From: Eucriotettix oculatus
Taxonomy: Eukaryota > Arthropoda > Insecta > Orthoptera > Tetrigidae
Reading direction: 5' to 3'
NCBI GenBank assembly: GCA_034510155.1
Contig: CM067382.1
Coordinates: forward strand, 66,274,894-66,338,893
Length of the DNA: 64,000 nucleotides
Positions 36,898 to 49,631 of this stretch are shown here, one piece after another. Both the position numbers and the translations under genes were made by a program. The first letter of the stretch is position 1; every line of letters starts with the position of its first letter. The notes beneath the pieces were generated by a model. It was not told the DNA's origin, did not search any database, and was given only the letters and a program-made list of their open reading frames with translations.

Positions 36898-37390
36898 CTT
36901 AAAGCAACAAAAGAGAAATTAAAGAGGATTATTTACTGACACAATAAGTAAATATTTTAAAATATGTAATTTACAAATATAAATTTATACGGAACATTAA
37001 GAAAAGTGGTCATGTTTTTTTGTTTTTTTTTTTTGAAATCCAGTTGGATGCGAAATTATATATCAACACATTTCATAGAGAATAGTTAAAAAATACACTT
37101 TTTTATTCTTCTCAAATGTTGGGGAGGAGAATTTTTTCCCCTGAGTCTACATTCTGAAAATAAGGATCTTTTGTAATATGCTTGGACCGAATGGAGGTTA
37201 AAAGTGAAACGCTATTTCATAAAATTATTGAAATGTCACATCCTTTAATTCATTAAAATAAGTTATATAACATTTTGATATAAAACTACTTACAAACACT
37301 CAAATTACTACCGAAATATATATATTTTTTTAAGCTTTCGACGCAAAAGTTTTTGACTGAAAATAAGTATTTAATAGCTTTTAAATGATT
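36898..37390 (+). repeat. Family L repeat, copy 1
   Basis: Direct-orientation relative of 46738-47260. Shared blocks include 'acggaacattaagaaaagtg' and 'cccctgagtctaca'. No coding capacity and class unknown. The other copy carries many extra inserted bases. Confidence 0.75.
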
Positions 37391-37839
37391 TCTTTGTGCG
37401 TTTTGAAAATATTAAGGTTTTATTTACTTTGACAGAAAATCCCAACTATTTAAATAAATTATAGAGGGGGTTGATTTGTCGTGTATTTTAATTTTTGATA
37501 TGTGAAAGAACAGCATAGAGAAAAGGGAAATTCATCGATGAATTTTCTTCAGTGATCGAAAGGAAAGAAATTAGGGGGGAAAAAATCGGTAACGGTAAGT
37601 TCTTACTTAACTTAGCACCAGTCCGGAACTTGAACGTAGAAAAAATAAGCGCTAGAGATTTTTAAGAAATTTAATGTAGAAATAAGAGAAAAATAATGAG
37701 ACTGTAAGGACCAGCGATATGTACAGGAGGAAGTCCAAAATTTTTTTATGGAACATCTCCGTGGTTCCCTGGATTGAGTTCCCTGATTTCAGCCGAGTTT
37801 GCGCCGACACATCATTGAAACGCGACACGACCTTAAAAC
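37391..37839. other. Unannotated
   Basis: No coding signal or repeat relationship found. Confidence 0.35.
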
Positions 37840-38340
37840 CGTAGACGCCTTCTGCTATGGGAAGCCGACATAGCTACATGATGATGTACCATGCATATTT
37901 TCATTCTGTCATGTGTCATTCACGGTATAGCAAACTGAGGGGGGTCCATCAGCTTCACCTCATGTTTAAACTACAAAAGCGGGGGCGGAGGAGGAGGAGT
38001 GGAGTGCACGGTATACCACTTGACAACCTTTGTTTCGCAAACTTGGAATTTTTTTAACCTTACCTTTGCACGTATTTTCTAGAAATTTTAAAATTTTGTA
38101 TGGAGCAACATCCAATCAATCTATATGATCTAAACGGTTCAAGCCATTCGTACAACACAAGAAATCTCTCAGCTCCGTGTTGAAAAACATCATCGTCCAA
38201 GTCTTTTTGAAACAAGAAGCCTCCTCCATTCACTATTCCGGTATAAATCTATACAACAGTCTCCCGGAAGAAGGTTCAAAAATCATTTCTAAAGAGTTGT
38301 AAATCTTTGTAAATTAATGAATGGAGGAGCGTATTAAAGA
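37840..38340 (+). pseudogene. LINE-C (CR1-like) reverse transcriptase C-terminal fragment
   Basis: The plus frame at 37857-38057 contains YHAYFHSVMCHS and LMFKLQKR, matching YFAYFHSIMSYG and EIFKLQKRAIRIL of LINE-A. Further on, LYDLNGSSHSYNTRN (38118-38165) corresponds to the '...N.EFHEYATRN' block. It is a different, more degraded family than LINE-A. Its 3' UTR seems to be interrupted by the minisatellite at 38427-40119. Confidence 0.65.
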
Positions 38341-38426
38341 GTTGGTAGATAGGAAGGACTAAAACAGTTTCCCTGGTGTCCCATCAAATTCTTCTATTAT
38401 TTTACAACTATACTCTACTAGAATTT

Positions 38427-40119
38427 AACTGCTGACTTATTTTCTTTTTCATGTTCGACGGGGGGAACCTCCTAGGCACGATCTTCTGCTGCCTTCTCCT
38501 CCGTCGACTGAAAATTGAGGATTGAATTTTTTAATCTTTCCCCTCACTCTTGTCAGCCAATTCTTAGTTAACTGCTGACTTATTTTCTTTTTCATGTTCG
38601 ACGGGGGGAACCTCCTAGGCACGATCTTCTGCTGCTGCCTTCTCCTCCGTCGACTGAAAATTGAGCATTGAATTTTTTTTATCTTCCCCAATTCTTAGTT
38701 AACTGCTGACTTATTTTCTTTTTCATGTTCGACGGGGAGGAACCTCCTAGGCACGATCTTCTGCTGCTGCCTTCTCCTCCGTCGACTGAAAATTGAGGAT
38801 TGAATTTTTTTATCTTCCCCTCTTTCTTGTCAGCCAATTCTTAGTTAACTGCTGACTTATTTTCTTTTTCATGTTCGACGGGAACCTCCTAGGCACGATC
38901 TTCTGCTGCCTTCTCCTCCTCCGTCGACTGAAAATTGAGGATTGAATTTTTTTATCTTCCCCTCTTTCTTGTCAGCCAATTCTTAGTTAACTGCTGACTT
39001 ATTTTCTTTTTCATGTTCGACGGGGAGGAACCTCCTAGGCACGATCTTCTGCTGCTGCCTTCTCCTCCTCCGTCGACTGAAAATTGAGGATTGAATTTTT
39101 TTATCTTCCCCTCTTTCTTGTCAGCCAATTCTTAGTTAACTGCTGACTTATTTTCTTTTTCATGTTCGACGGGGGGAACCTCCTAGGCACGATCTTCTGC
39201 TGCTGACTTCTCCTCCGTCGACTGAAAATTGAGGATTGAATTTTTTTATCTTTCCCTCTTTCTTGTCAGCCAATTCTTAGTTAACTGCTGACTTATTTTC
39301 TTTTTCATGTTCGACGAGGGGAACCTCCTAGGCACGATCTTCTGCTGACTTCTCCTCCGTCGACTGAAAATTGATTGAATTTTTTTTATCTTTACCTCTT
39401 TCTTGTCAGCCAATTCTTAGTTAACTGCTGACTTATTTTCTTTTTCATGTTCGACGTGGAACCTCTTAGGCACGATCTTCTGCTTCCTTCTCCTCCGTCG
39501 ACTGAAAATTGAGCATTGAATTTTTTTTATCTTCCCCAATTCTTAGTTAACTGCTGACTTATTTTCTTTTTCATGTCCGACGGGGGGAACCTCCTAGGCA
39601 CGATCTTCTGCTGCCTTCTCCTCCGTCGACTGAAAATTGAGGATTGAATTTTTTTATCTTTACCTCTTTCTTGTCAGCCAATTCTTAGTTAACTGCTGAC
39701 TTATTTTCTTTTTCATGTTCGACGTGGAACCTCTTAGGCACGATCTTCTGCTTCCTTCTCCTCCGTCGACTGAAAATTGAGGATTGAATTTTTTTATCTT
39801 CCCCTCTTTCTTGTCAGCCAATTCTTAGTTAACTGCTGACTTATTTTCTTTTTCATGTTCGACGGGGGGAACCTCCTAGGCACGATCTTCTGCTGCTGCC
39901 TTCTCCTCCTCCGTCGACTGAAAATTGAGGATTGAATTTTTTTATCTTCCCCTCTTTCTTGTCAGCCAATTCTTAGTTAACTGCTGACTTATTTTCTTTT
40001 TCATGTTCGACGGGGGGAACCTCCTAGGCACGATCTTCTGCTGCCTTCTCCTCCGTCGACTGAAAATTGAAGATTGAATTTTTTTATCTTTCCCTCTTTC
40101 TTGTAATTCAATTCTTAGT
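38427..40119 (+). repeat. Minisatellite, 12 units of ~141 bp
   Basis: Units start with 'aactgctgacttattttc' at 38427, 38570, 38701, 38847, 38989, 39138, 39283, 39423, 39549, 39691, 39831 and 39979 (periods 126-149). Length varies by gains or losses of CTG, TCC and G runs and by loss of a 'ctctttcttgtcagcc' block in some units. No coding capacity. It is not a CRISPR array: units are long and contiguous with no spacers. Confidence 0.97.
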
Positions 40120-40124
40120 TGTAA

Positions 40125-40220
40125 AATTTTGGTGTATATATTTCTTTTGTAATATTATTCTATTTGACGTATCCTATTTCCTGAACCGAGGACTGACTAA
40201 TGGGATTGATTGAATAACAA
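40125..40220 (+). mobile_element. LINE-C 3' terminus
   Basis: After the minisatellite, 'tatttgacgtatcctatttc' leads into CCTGAACCGAGG (40180-40191), 'actgactaatgg' and an AATAA-like tail. This matches the LINE-A 3'-end layout and suggests the minisatellite lies inside the LINE-C 3' UTR. Confidence 0.6.
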
Positions 40221-40775
40221 GACTAGGTTAACCATTCCTCCGCGGATGCACATCGCCTGCCGTGTGGACTCTCCCGCTGTGGCGCCACTGGCGTTGTGCT
40301 GCATACTTGGCAGATTATTCTCTCCCCCTCTCCTCTCCCCCCTCCCCAACCCCCAAAAATTAACACACTTGTGGTACACACACACGCGCGAGTGTGACGA
40401 GTACGTTGCGAGTCGGCTTCGTCGGCAACTCCCTTTTTTTTTCTTTTCTTTTTCGTAATCGAATGCGTATTAACCAATATACCACCTGGTGGTCGGGACT
40501 GGAACATACAAGTCACGGCACAGGCAGGACCGGGGATGGGGAAATGTAACACTCCCGTTGCCAATTCTCTTTCCTCACCACGGTCCACGGTCAAGCGGCG
40601 CACGTTCTCGCCAAGGACAGAGTTCGCAAGGAGCAGGGTCCGGAAAACGCTCCAGTTACGTCTCTCTTTTTAAAGTAATCGCCCGGGTTTTCATTGACGT
40701 AACTTCCTCCTCAAGACGCCATCAGCCACCACACCTTTCCACGTCCTCCTGTCCCTACTTTTTTTGACGTCATAA
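40221..40775. other. Unannotated
   Basis: Overlapping frames at 40210-40767 on both strands (up to 126 codons) sit in a locally GC-richer patch. No domain recognised. Confidence 0.3.
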
Positions 40776-41697
40776 CCACTATGAGCCATAAGTATAAAAT
40801 CATGTTCCATAGATGCTATAGAGAAGCAAGCACAAGCTTCAACGATGATGATGTGGAACGGCGAGTCAGAGATTTTACATTGTTAGGTTGCTTTATTAGT
40901 ATTAAAATAAACAAGTATAAGTATAAAATCATATTCCATAGATGCTATAGAGAAGCAAGCACAAGCTTCAAGGATGTTGATGTGCAACGACGAGTCAGAG
41001 ATTTTACATAGTTAGGTTGCTTTATTAATATTAGAATATACAAGTATAAGTATAAAATCATATTCCATAGATGCTATAGAGAAGCAAGCACAAGCTTCAA
41101 GGATGATGTTGTGCAACGACGAGTCAGAGATTTTACATTGTTAGGTTGCTTTATTAATATTAGAATATACAAGTATAAGTATAAAATCATATTCCATAGA
41201 TGCTATAGAGAAGCAAGCACAAGCTTCAAGGATGATGTTGTGGAACGACGAGTCAGAGATTTTACATAGTTAGGTTGCTTTATTAATATTAAAATATACA
41301 AGTATAAGTATAAAATCATATTCCATAGATGCTATAGAGAAGCAAGCACAAGCTTCAAGGATGATGATGTTGTGGAACAACGAGTCAGAGATTTTATACA
41401 CATAGTTAGGTTGCTGCTTTATTAATATTAAAATATACTGTAACTATTCATTAAATTTTAACTTATAATAAGATTTTCTCAAGTTCTATACAGAAGACAT
41501 ACAATTTGTACCTTACATATATATAAAATTGATAAATATTTTTACATCCAATACTAAAAAATTAGTGTTCTAATAATGTTCTTATCTTTCATAATTATAA
41601 ATATCTACCCCTATGATGATACATTCAGCTCCATAAATTCTTCAACAGAATAGAAGGAGTTGCCATAGTAAGAACTTAGTCTTAGTTAGGTAGCTCA
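40776..41697 (-). mobile_element. Family D element with core tandem array, copy 2
   Basis: Inverted relative of 13108-13860. Five array units are marked by 'gttaggttgct' at 40882, 41011, 41140, 41269 and 41405 (periods 129, 129, 129, 136), followed by the ~270-bp head to about 41697. The last unit has gained GAT, GCT and 'acatac'-type insertions. Confidence 0.85.
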
Positions 41698-43679
41698 TAT
41701 TTGAAACTAGTTAGATTTATTTTTAATTGTGTTAATGGAGGTGGGGAAGTTTATTAAAAATGCTAATAAGATGGCATTTTTAAATGGACACACCCGTTTT
41801 GTGAATTATAGCGGTTAGGAGACTATCCAACATTTCCCTCTCCTTCCTCCATTGCCTTGTGATAAATATGTTTTTACTTCTGGGTAACGAAAGTCTATGT
41901 AATATCTGAGTTTCGTAGTGTGAAGAAGGTTACTGGTATTAATACAAAATAACAACATGATGTGATTTGCAAAATGCTCGGCTCAAGTGGAGTGAGTGTC
42001 ATGAATTTCCAGTTTTCCTTAGAAAAGTCCCCTCCCCTACAAAGATGATTCTAGGTGAGACCTGACGTCATAATAATATTCTAGCACAGAGCCCTTATTT
42101 ATTTGTTTTTGAAGTGTAAATATTTTATCTTTACCTATGTGACTTGGTAACAATTCATCTACAGGAGGTACCGTTTAAAGCAAAAGAAACAGTCCCTCTA
42201 ATTTTTTTGACGTCATAACCACATATGAGCCAAAACATGGTAACTTCATCAACAGGTACCGTTAAAACAAGGGAACAGTCCCTAGTACACCCATTATATA
42301 ACGAGGAAACGATACTTTGGAAACCAGGTCTCATTAGCGTGAAATTAAGGTCTGTAGATACGCCAAATAAAAATTACGCGTCCTTCACCCCTTCCCGCCC
42401 CCCCCCCAAAAAAATCACGCACGTTATCATATCTTTAAACTCCCAAAATTTTATCCTCAAGGAAAAAAGAACTGTCGCGTGTATGGATTCCCTTCCACGA
42501 TGGTAAGGAACTCAATTAACCTGCCAGTGTTCCCACAAGAACGTAATAAAGACTATAAAAGCCCAAAAAATCAAGGATATTTTAAAGGATGAATGAATGG
42601 ATGGATAAATAAACATTAAACTCCACACGAAATAATAATATTTTTAAATTTAAGAATGGAAAGCCTTTTCTGTAATGTCTATGAAAATTTGAATAAATAT
42701 TTAGGGTGGACGCACAGTGTAAGTAGTTGGACAAAGGCTCACCAATCCTCCATCAGAAGGCATATGCTTCGATATCCCACTGCCACTACTGTTCTCTACC
42801 AGCGGCCACGTTTTTTTTCTGAGAGACGTTTAATTATAAAAAAAAAAAAAATTTCCCTCCCTGGAGAGATTTCGAAAGGACCCATTCCATCGTTGTCTTC
42901 GCATCATCTTTCTTATTTATATTGGGACGAAGTAGAAAGAAAAAGAAGAAGAACCGGGGTAGAGACGTTGAAGATTTAATTAGAGGAAACACGAGTGAGT
43001 ATTGGATTTGTTGTAATTCCTCGGAGCTCCTGACCATTAAATGGCGTCCGTCCACTACTTTAACGAGTGCGTCTAAACGTCGCAAACGTTGGAAGAAGAG
43101 CAGAAAGGCCTTGTGGTGATGCAGACGGAGAAGTGGCCACACACTACTGTGCAGCAGGCAACAAAAGACGCACCATTGTGTGCAGTCTAAAGGCGTGCTG
43201 TAATGTAACCGTTGTGTGGTGCGTTGTAGCGTGCGCGGTGTGTGGAAGTCCCAGACCGGACTCTTAGAGCACAGACACGACGCTAGAGCCAGTCTCGCCA
43301 GGGAGATGGAACCACGAAGATATAGGAGGGGAAAAACACAACAACAGAAATACATCTCAACCTGGTCTTTAATTCCGGATCCGTACTTCTGGGGTCCATG
43401 AAAGATCTTCTTTTTCTCATCCGTCCCTGTCACTGAAACAAAGAATAAGAAAAATAATAAAATCCTCTTGTGAATGCACTTCAGGTCCATATTTCAAAAT
43501 AGATCCCCAATAAACAAAAGTCAAAACCGGCAGAAATGTTTGATGTTGCAATAATAAATACCACTAGAAGTTTAACTTCTTCATATTATATTCGTACTGA
43601 CACTTCATGCCTTGATACACTTTCCGTGACCCGTCGCATTTTGTTTGTTTGTTAAAATATGAAGCTTAAAAATATCAAT
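41698..43679. other. Unannotated
   Basis: At 42153-42200 and 42243-42290 a short stretch ('ggtaccgtt.aaa..aa', 'cagtccct') is duplicated. 'ttttttgacgtcataaccac' occurs at 42206 and at 40757, on either side of family D. A 218-codon minus frame at 42834-43490 is rejected as a gene. Confidence 0.35.
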
Positions 43680-44400
43680 AAAGTAAAAATAAAGTATCAT
43701 TAAAATTGTACTCCATAATTTTTATGACGACGATTTAAGAAAGCGTACAAAAAAAAATAAATCCCTCCGCATTCAAAAGTAAAATACAAATAAGATAATA
43801 ATATTGTATGAATGTAACGGACTTATGATTGGTTTAGTTTACCGTGAAAAAAAAAAGAGTCCACCAAATTTGGGTGAAAACGTTTGCTGGACATATTTTG
43901 GCCAGGATAATTTTAATATATAATTTTTTACTTAAATGGCACTTACAACGAGCACTACGCGATTAATAATTAAAATCATAGCGAATAATAAACCAGAAAA
44001 TGTGAAATTATGATAATCAGATAAAATAAATGAAGTAAGAATACTGAATCATAAAAATAAGTATTGTACTTCATAATTTAGACGCAAAAACAATAGGTCT
44101 TACCTGCATTCAAAATTTAATAATAAAATTGATGATTGGGGTACTGACTTTTGTGTTAATTATAGACGCAGAGAAAGAAAAGTCCTACCCAAATTAGGAG
44201 TGAAAACGTTTGCTTGACGAATATTGGCGCGGAATTATTTAATTTTTTTTTACGTTATTGCACTTACACGAGTACACATTAAAATTAACATCATTGGAAT
44301 AGTTAACCAGAAATAAACTTTGAATATATGATAATCCAATATATAAAATAAGGAAAGAATACCGTACCATTAAAATAAGATATTTTTAAAAAAAACTAAT
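43680..44400. repeat. Diverged ~330-bp tandem repeat
   Basis: Blocks around 43850-44085 and 44180-44400 share 'gtgaaaacgtttgct.gac', 'gcacttaca', 'aaccagaaa' and 'atgataatc' in the same order. A partial earlier unit ends at 43680-43720. AT-rich, no coding capacity. Confidence 0.5.
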
Positions 44401-45465
44401 CATAAGTTATAATAACAACACACAACAACTACACAAACTAACAATTAAAAACGTTTTAACATACCATAGGAATAAATGATTTAGTATCAAAGATGTAGAA
44501 ACAAATTAAAATGATTTTAAAAACAATTTATTGCACAAGTGATTAAAAAGAAACACCAGGTGTGGTGTTTTTTTTAGAAAAAAAAAAAAAAAAACAATGC
44601 ACATAAGTGGTGTGTGAGTGTTTGGAATATCACGTCATTCTAAAATATCTAGACTGTAATAAATATTAATTAAGTTAATATTTTGGTTTAGAATCGGTAC
44701 AATTATATAATTTGGGACTGTAGAAGACGTAATATGAATACAGTCCCTAGCAGTTACTAGCAAAATATGGTAAAACAAACAAACAAACCATCTTTAACAG
44801 TGGAAACATAAATTGTTTAAGTTAAGCTAGGTGTTGGTGACTGATTTTAAACCTAGAGCTTTATGACAGATTTGAGAACCGAAGTAAAGCGAGAACAGGG
44901 AAGATAGATTTAAGACAAGAGCTATGAGAACAACATAGAATACGAAATATATACGTAGATTCGGGTCTGCCCCCCCATAAACATAAAATTAAGGAAATAA
45001 TTAATTATTAGATAGGGGAAAGTGCTTTTACAACACGGCGGAATTGCTGGGAATGAGTTTGATTTGGATGAGCTGTTCCGGAGTTTCTTATTGCTGCGTC
45101 GAGTTGAGATGCCCTTGAGACCTGCGAGCAAAGAGATGGTGGACGGACCCTGCAGCCTGAAAAATACCACACACTCACACAGCATGGGCGGAATGCAGAA
45201 TGATAGCGTAAGTCTGGCCCTGTGTAGTTGCGCATCCCTTGCCATTTTGCCTTTGAACTGTCCTCCTCCCGCCCTCACCCCCCTCCTCCCCCCCCCCCGC
45301 CCCAAAAAAAGGAGAAAAGTACTACTGTACAATGAGAAGAGCATAATCCACCCTCAGCTGACTCGTTGGGACCCCCTGGTAATATCAGGGGTGAACATCA
45401 GGTCATCATACACCTAACATATATCTGACAAGATTTTAGAGGTAAACTGTGCAGGTGTGACAACA
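44401..45465. other. Unannotated
   Basis: A-run at 44579-44595. Frames at 44922-45417 on both strands overlap, with a C-rich stretch at 45260-45302. No gene recognised. Confidence 0.35.
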
Positions 45466-46530
45466 CATCTCTCCTCTCAGTATCTCACTCTTCCTCGAAC
45501 TTCCTCGTCGCTCTCCTCTCTAATCTCTATCTCTCTCTATTCTACTACCCTGTCATCCATATACTCTATCACTATCGCCTCTCCTAAAACAATCTCTCTC
45601 TATCTTCTCATCCCTGACATCATATACACTATCACTATCACTCCTCCAATAAGTCTCTCTCTCTAATCTCTATCACAGTTCGCCATGACATCTTCTATCC
45701 TCTCTCTAACTCTATCTCTCTCTAATATATCTCTAATCTCTGACCTCCTATATCTCTACCTCATCTTCTACTACCTCCTCTATCACTCTCACAGTCTCTA
45801 ATCTATCTATTCTCGATCTCTATATTCACTCTCTATCTCATCTATCACACACTCTAGCTCTCTCTAACCTCTCTCTCTTTCTATCTATCTCCTCTCTATA
45901 TATATATATAATGTATTGTCTACTCTCTATCTATCACTCTCTCTATATAAGCTATATAGAATATCGTCGCTCTCTACTCTATCTATCTCTCATCTCTGAA
46001 AGTCTGCTCTCCTAGCTCTCGAATATAAACTAATATATCGTCCCTCACTCACGACTCTCTATCTCTCTCTTATTTCTCTCACTCTCTACCAAATCCCTGT
46101 GGTCATCATATCACTAACCAATCATCTCTCTATAATATAATCTCTCACACTATCCTCCTATCTCTGGTCTCATACAAACCTCATCTCTCGTCTATCCATT
46201 CTCTATCTCTGTCCTCTAACAATCACTTATCTCATCTCCATCTCTTATCTCTCGTCTAAATCTCTCTCTCTAAACTCTCTCTATATATGCTCTAACTCTC
46301 ACTATGCTACTATATCTGTCTCTATATCTATCTATCTCTCTATCTCTCTCTCTCCTCACGTCTCTCTCTCTATATATATATCATATATAGTCATACTAGT
46401 ATATTAATATCTACTAATTATATATATATCGTGTCTCTATCTCTTTCTAATTATCTATTCTATCTCTCTGCACTCTCTCGTCTCCACTCTAATATATATA
46501 TATATAATACTGTCTATCTCTATCTTCATC
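45466..46530. repeat. Degenerate TC/TATC low-complexity tract, ~1 kb
   Basis: Mixture of TCTC, TATC and ATCTCT motifs with no stable period. Unlike the cleaner TC tracts at 55.8 and 59.9 kb it looks scrambled, which could be real decay or low consensus quality. Confidence 0.9.
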
Positions 46531-46737
46531 TCGTCCCGTCCCCATCCCACGCGGTAGCGCCAATTATGGGATCACGCAGCATTGTGGGTCCAGAAACTGG
46601 GTTTCCATTGTTTTTGAAGTAAAGAGTATCATAATCAAGTCTACTAGCGTGACACTGGTGCTTCCCCATACTCCTCTATGAAATTAATTCCCCTGCTGTT
46701 GGCGCATTTTTTAACAGCCCCTCTTTAAAAACGGATC
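46531..46737. other. Unannotated
   Basis: Short unremarkable interval between the low-complexity tract and family L. Confidence 0.3.
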
Positions 46738-47260
46738 GTAAAGCAACAAAAAGTAGAGAATAAAAGAGATTTATATACGAGACCACAATTAGTAAATAAT
46801 TCTTAAAGTAAGTAAATTTTACCAGATCATAAAATGATTATACGGAACATTAAGAAAAGTGGTCATGGTTCTGAAATCCAATAATTTCGAGTTATGGATG
46901 TCGAAATTATGATAATCTCAACAAATTTTCATAGAGAACATTTAAAAATACGCTTTTTTTATTCTTCTCAAATGTTTGGGAGGAGAATATTTTCCCCTGA
47001 GTCTACATAACTGAGAAATAAAGGATCTTTTTTGTAATATGCTTGTGACCTGAATGGAGGTTTAAGAGTAGGAACACTATCTCAATAAAATTTATAGAAA
47101 TTGGTCACATCCTTAATTCATAAAGATAAGTTATAGTAAACTTTTTATTATGAAAACAACTTGCGCAAACACTCCAAATTATCCAGGCCGAAAAATACTA
47201 TACATACATATATTTATAAGATGACGACGCAAAAGTTTTTATGACCTGAACAATAAGTCA
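46738..47260 (+). repeat. Family L repeat, copy 2
   Basis: Same order of blocks as 36898-37390 but with many single- and two-base insertions, e.g. in the 'ggagaata.tttcccctgagtctacat.aactgag.aaataa.ggatc' area. This is the same style of noise as the adjacent family D copy. Confidence 0.75.
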
Positions 47261-47264
47261 TTTA

Positions 47265-47555
47265 AGTATAAAAAACATATCCAATAAGATGCTGCATAGA
47301 GGAAGCAAGCAACACGTTTCAAGGATAAGATGTGGAACAACGAGTCAGAGATTTTACATACATAGTTAGGTTGCTTTATTAATATTATAATATACTGTAA
47401 CTATTCATTAATTTTTAACTTATAATAAGATTTTCTTATACAGAAGACATACAATTTGTACCTTATATATATAAAATTGATAAATGTTTTTACATCCTAT
47501 ACTAAAAAATTAGTGTTCTAATAATGTTCTTTTCATAATTATAAATATCTACCCC
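47265..47555 (-). mobile_element. Family D fragment, copy 3
   Basis: One degraded array unit (47265-47375) followed by part of the head (47376-47555), matching 41300-41625 in the same orientation. No array expansion here. Confidence 0.8.
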
Positions 47556-47757
47556 TATGATATATAAATATTTATAAAATAAAATAGAAGAAATCTGTAA
47601 CACAAATCTTGTAAGAAATGAAAATAAAGCCTGTTATAGATATTCAAGAAAAACAGGCTATTAGTGTAATAAATGTTCTGTAATAAATGGTTCATTTTTT
47701 TACATGTACTATGTTTCATCACACTTTGTGGGAATCTGCAGGTAACAATAGCCCCCA
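47556..47757. other. Unannotated AT-rich
   Basis: No feature recognised. Confidence 0.3.
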
Positions 47758-48085
47758 AAAGGATCAAAATTAATTTCGAATAGGTAAAAATACGAAGTGT
47801 AATATTCGATATAAAGAAAAAAAAACGACAGGCTTACATTATTAAATGGATGAAATATTTAGACGAGAGAGAAGAAATTGATGTGATAACAACGAGTGCT
47901 TTACCCCAAAGGATCAAAATTAAATTCGAATACGTAAAAATATGAAGTGTAATATTCGATATAAAGAAAAAAAACGACAGGCTTACATTATTAAATGGAT
48001 GAAATATTTAGACGAGAGAGGAAAAAATTGGCGCCGCAGACTACTTCAAGCGGCCGAAATGATGTGATAACAATGAGTGCCTTAC
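47758..48085. repeat. Two-unit tandem duplication, ~150 bp
   Basis: 'aaaggatcaaaattaa.ttcg' starts units at 47758 and 47908. Both continue through 'cgacaggcttacattattaa' and 'tagacgagagag'. The block 'atgtgataacaa.gagtgc' closes each unit (47880, 48062). Confidence 0.85.
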
Positions 48086-48910
48086 GCTATGAAAGTTTAA
48101 CAATGGAAAAAGATTCAACTATTGTAACTTATGAACATAAGTTTATTTCAAATTACTAGTATCGCCTTTTTACATGGAGTGTGTATGAGGGTTACAGAGG
48201 CTGATATATATGACATTTCATTCATCATTCTCCAGAACTAATTATTTTCTTCACCTAAAATACCCACATTTTGCTAGTCATAATTATTATTATTAAATGT
48301 GTATGTGTTTGGATGTTTTTATTTATGTAATTTTTTAATGCCAGTTTTTTTAAATCTCTTTCAGTGTGTTCATTATACAGTTCAACATGATGATAGAAGA
48401 AACAATTAATTTTGTAAAATAACATTTATGTCTTTCCAGAAAGTTAATTTTATCTTTAGAATTTTTTAAAAAAAATTTAAGTTATTTATAGATTTATAAA
48501 ACAACACCTATACCCTTATTATGAAACAATATTTATATGGTAGCAGGTAAAATTATGAAGTTAAATTTCCTGCTGTTAACCCCTTTTAAACAGATAAATA
48601 TCATGTCAGACATACCTGATTATTATTCAACCTAATTACTGACATTGTTTCATGAACAGAACAGTATGAGTAAGAATTAGTAAACAGTAAAATCAGTAAT
48701 TTTATTTAAATTTCCACTGTGTGTTATGTAGACAACTTTGACAAACCCATGGCTTTCCATTGGAATAGATGTGTGTTGGTGGGAGGAGGGGTGGGGGGAA
48801 TTTAGGACAATACAATTAACTATTCTTCCTGAATATGTTGATTTTTGATAACAATTGGTCACAAATGTTGTTATTAAAAACCCAAATCATAACATCATGG
48901 AATTTAATAT
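48086..48910. other. Unannotated AT-rich
   Basis: No coding signal or repeat relationship found. Confidence 0.35.
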
Positions 48911-49334
48911 AATCAATGTATTGTTAATAATTGAATTCTTGATAAGCTTTATATAATATAGGATCTAAAAAAAACTTAAAAAATGATATAAACACTTTTA
49001 CATGCCTTGTACTTACAAAACTATTTTTATATACTAACCTTCTTTTCTGTTGCAACGTACGTTGTTAATATTTAAAATGTTTGTGTCTGGAAAAGCTCAG
49101 TATAATTTTGATTACATACAAAAATAAACAATCGATGTTAATCACACACTATCGATCAACCGATCGATAGTGAGTGATTAACATCGTACTTTATCCGGAA
49201 AAATAAGGATATTATATTAAAAATAGTTTGTAAATACAAGGTGTGTAAAAAGTGTTTATATCCTTTTTAAGAGTGTTTATATCTTATATTATATAAAACC
49301 TTTTAAGAATTCAGTTATAAACAACATATTGATT
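48911..49334. repeat. Foldback element with 54-bp palindrome at its centre
   Basis: Left part 48911-49060 is an imperfect inverted copy of 49205-49334 (e.g. 'gatataaacacttttacatg' against 'gtgtaaaaagtgtttatatc'). In between, 49133-49186 is a near-perfect palindrome around CGATGTTAATCAC...GTGATTAACATCG. Non-coding; a foldback or MITE-like element. Confidence 0.75.
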
Positions 49335-49631
49335 GAATTGTTTTATCATTAGGATGAATATGGCAGTATACCAGCCGAAATCTACCTCTTTTAAAAAAGA
49401 ATAATAATAACTTGCAATAAAAAAAACAGTGACCGAAAAAGAGTTTTTTTTATTACCCATTACATCAACAATTAAACGGTCAAAGAATGCGATGCATTAA
49501 AAAGGTACATAAATATGTGTTCACTGAATAAATAAGTTACATGAATACTTGAATAAATTGTAAAGACCCATTGACAATCAATTTAACAGCGAAAAAAAAA
49601 GCTGTGAACATGATTATGTTATTGCAGTTAA
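49335..49631. other. Unannotated AT-rich
   Basis: No feature recognised. Confidence 0.3.

Noticed and set aside
38427..40119. CRISPR-like array
   Set aside because: Contiguous 126-149-bp units without spacers in eukaryotic DNA; it is a minisatellite.
42834..43490. 218-codon minus-strand frame
   Set aside because: Contains homopolymer F and K runs from A/T tracts at both ends, overlapped by three plus frames, no domain or conserved copy.
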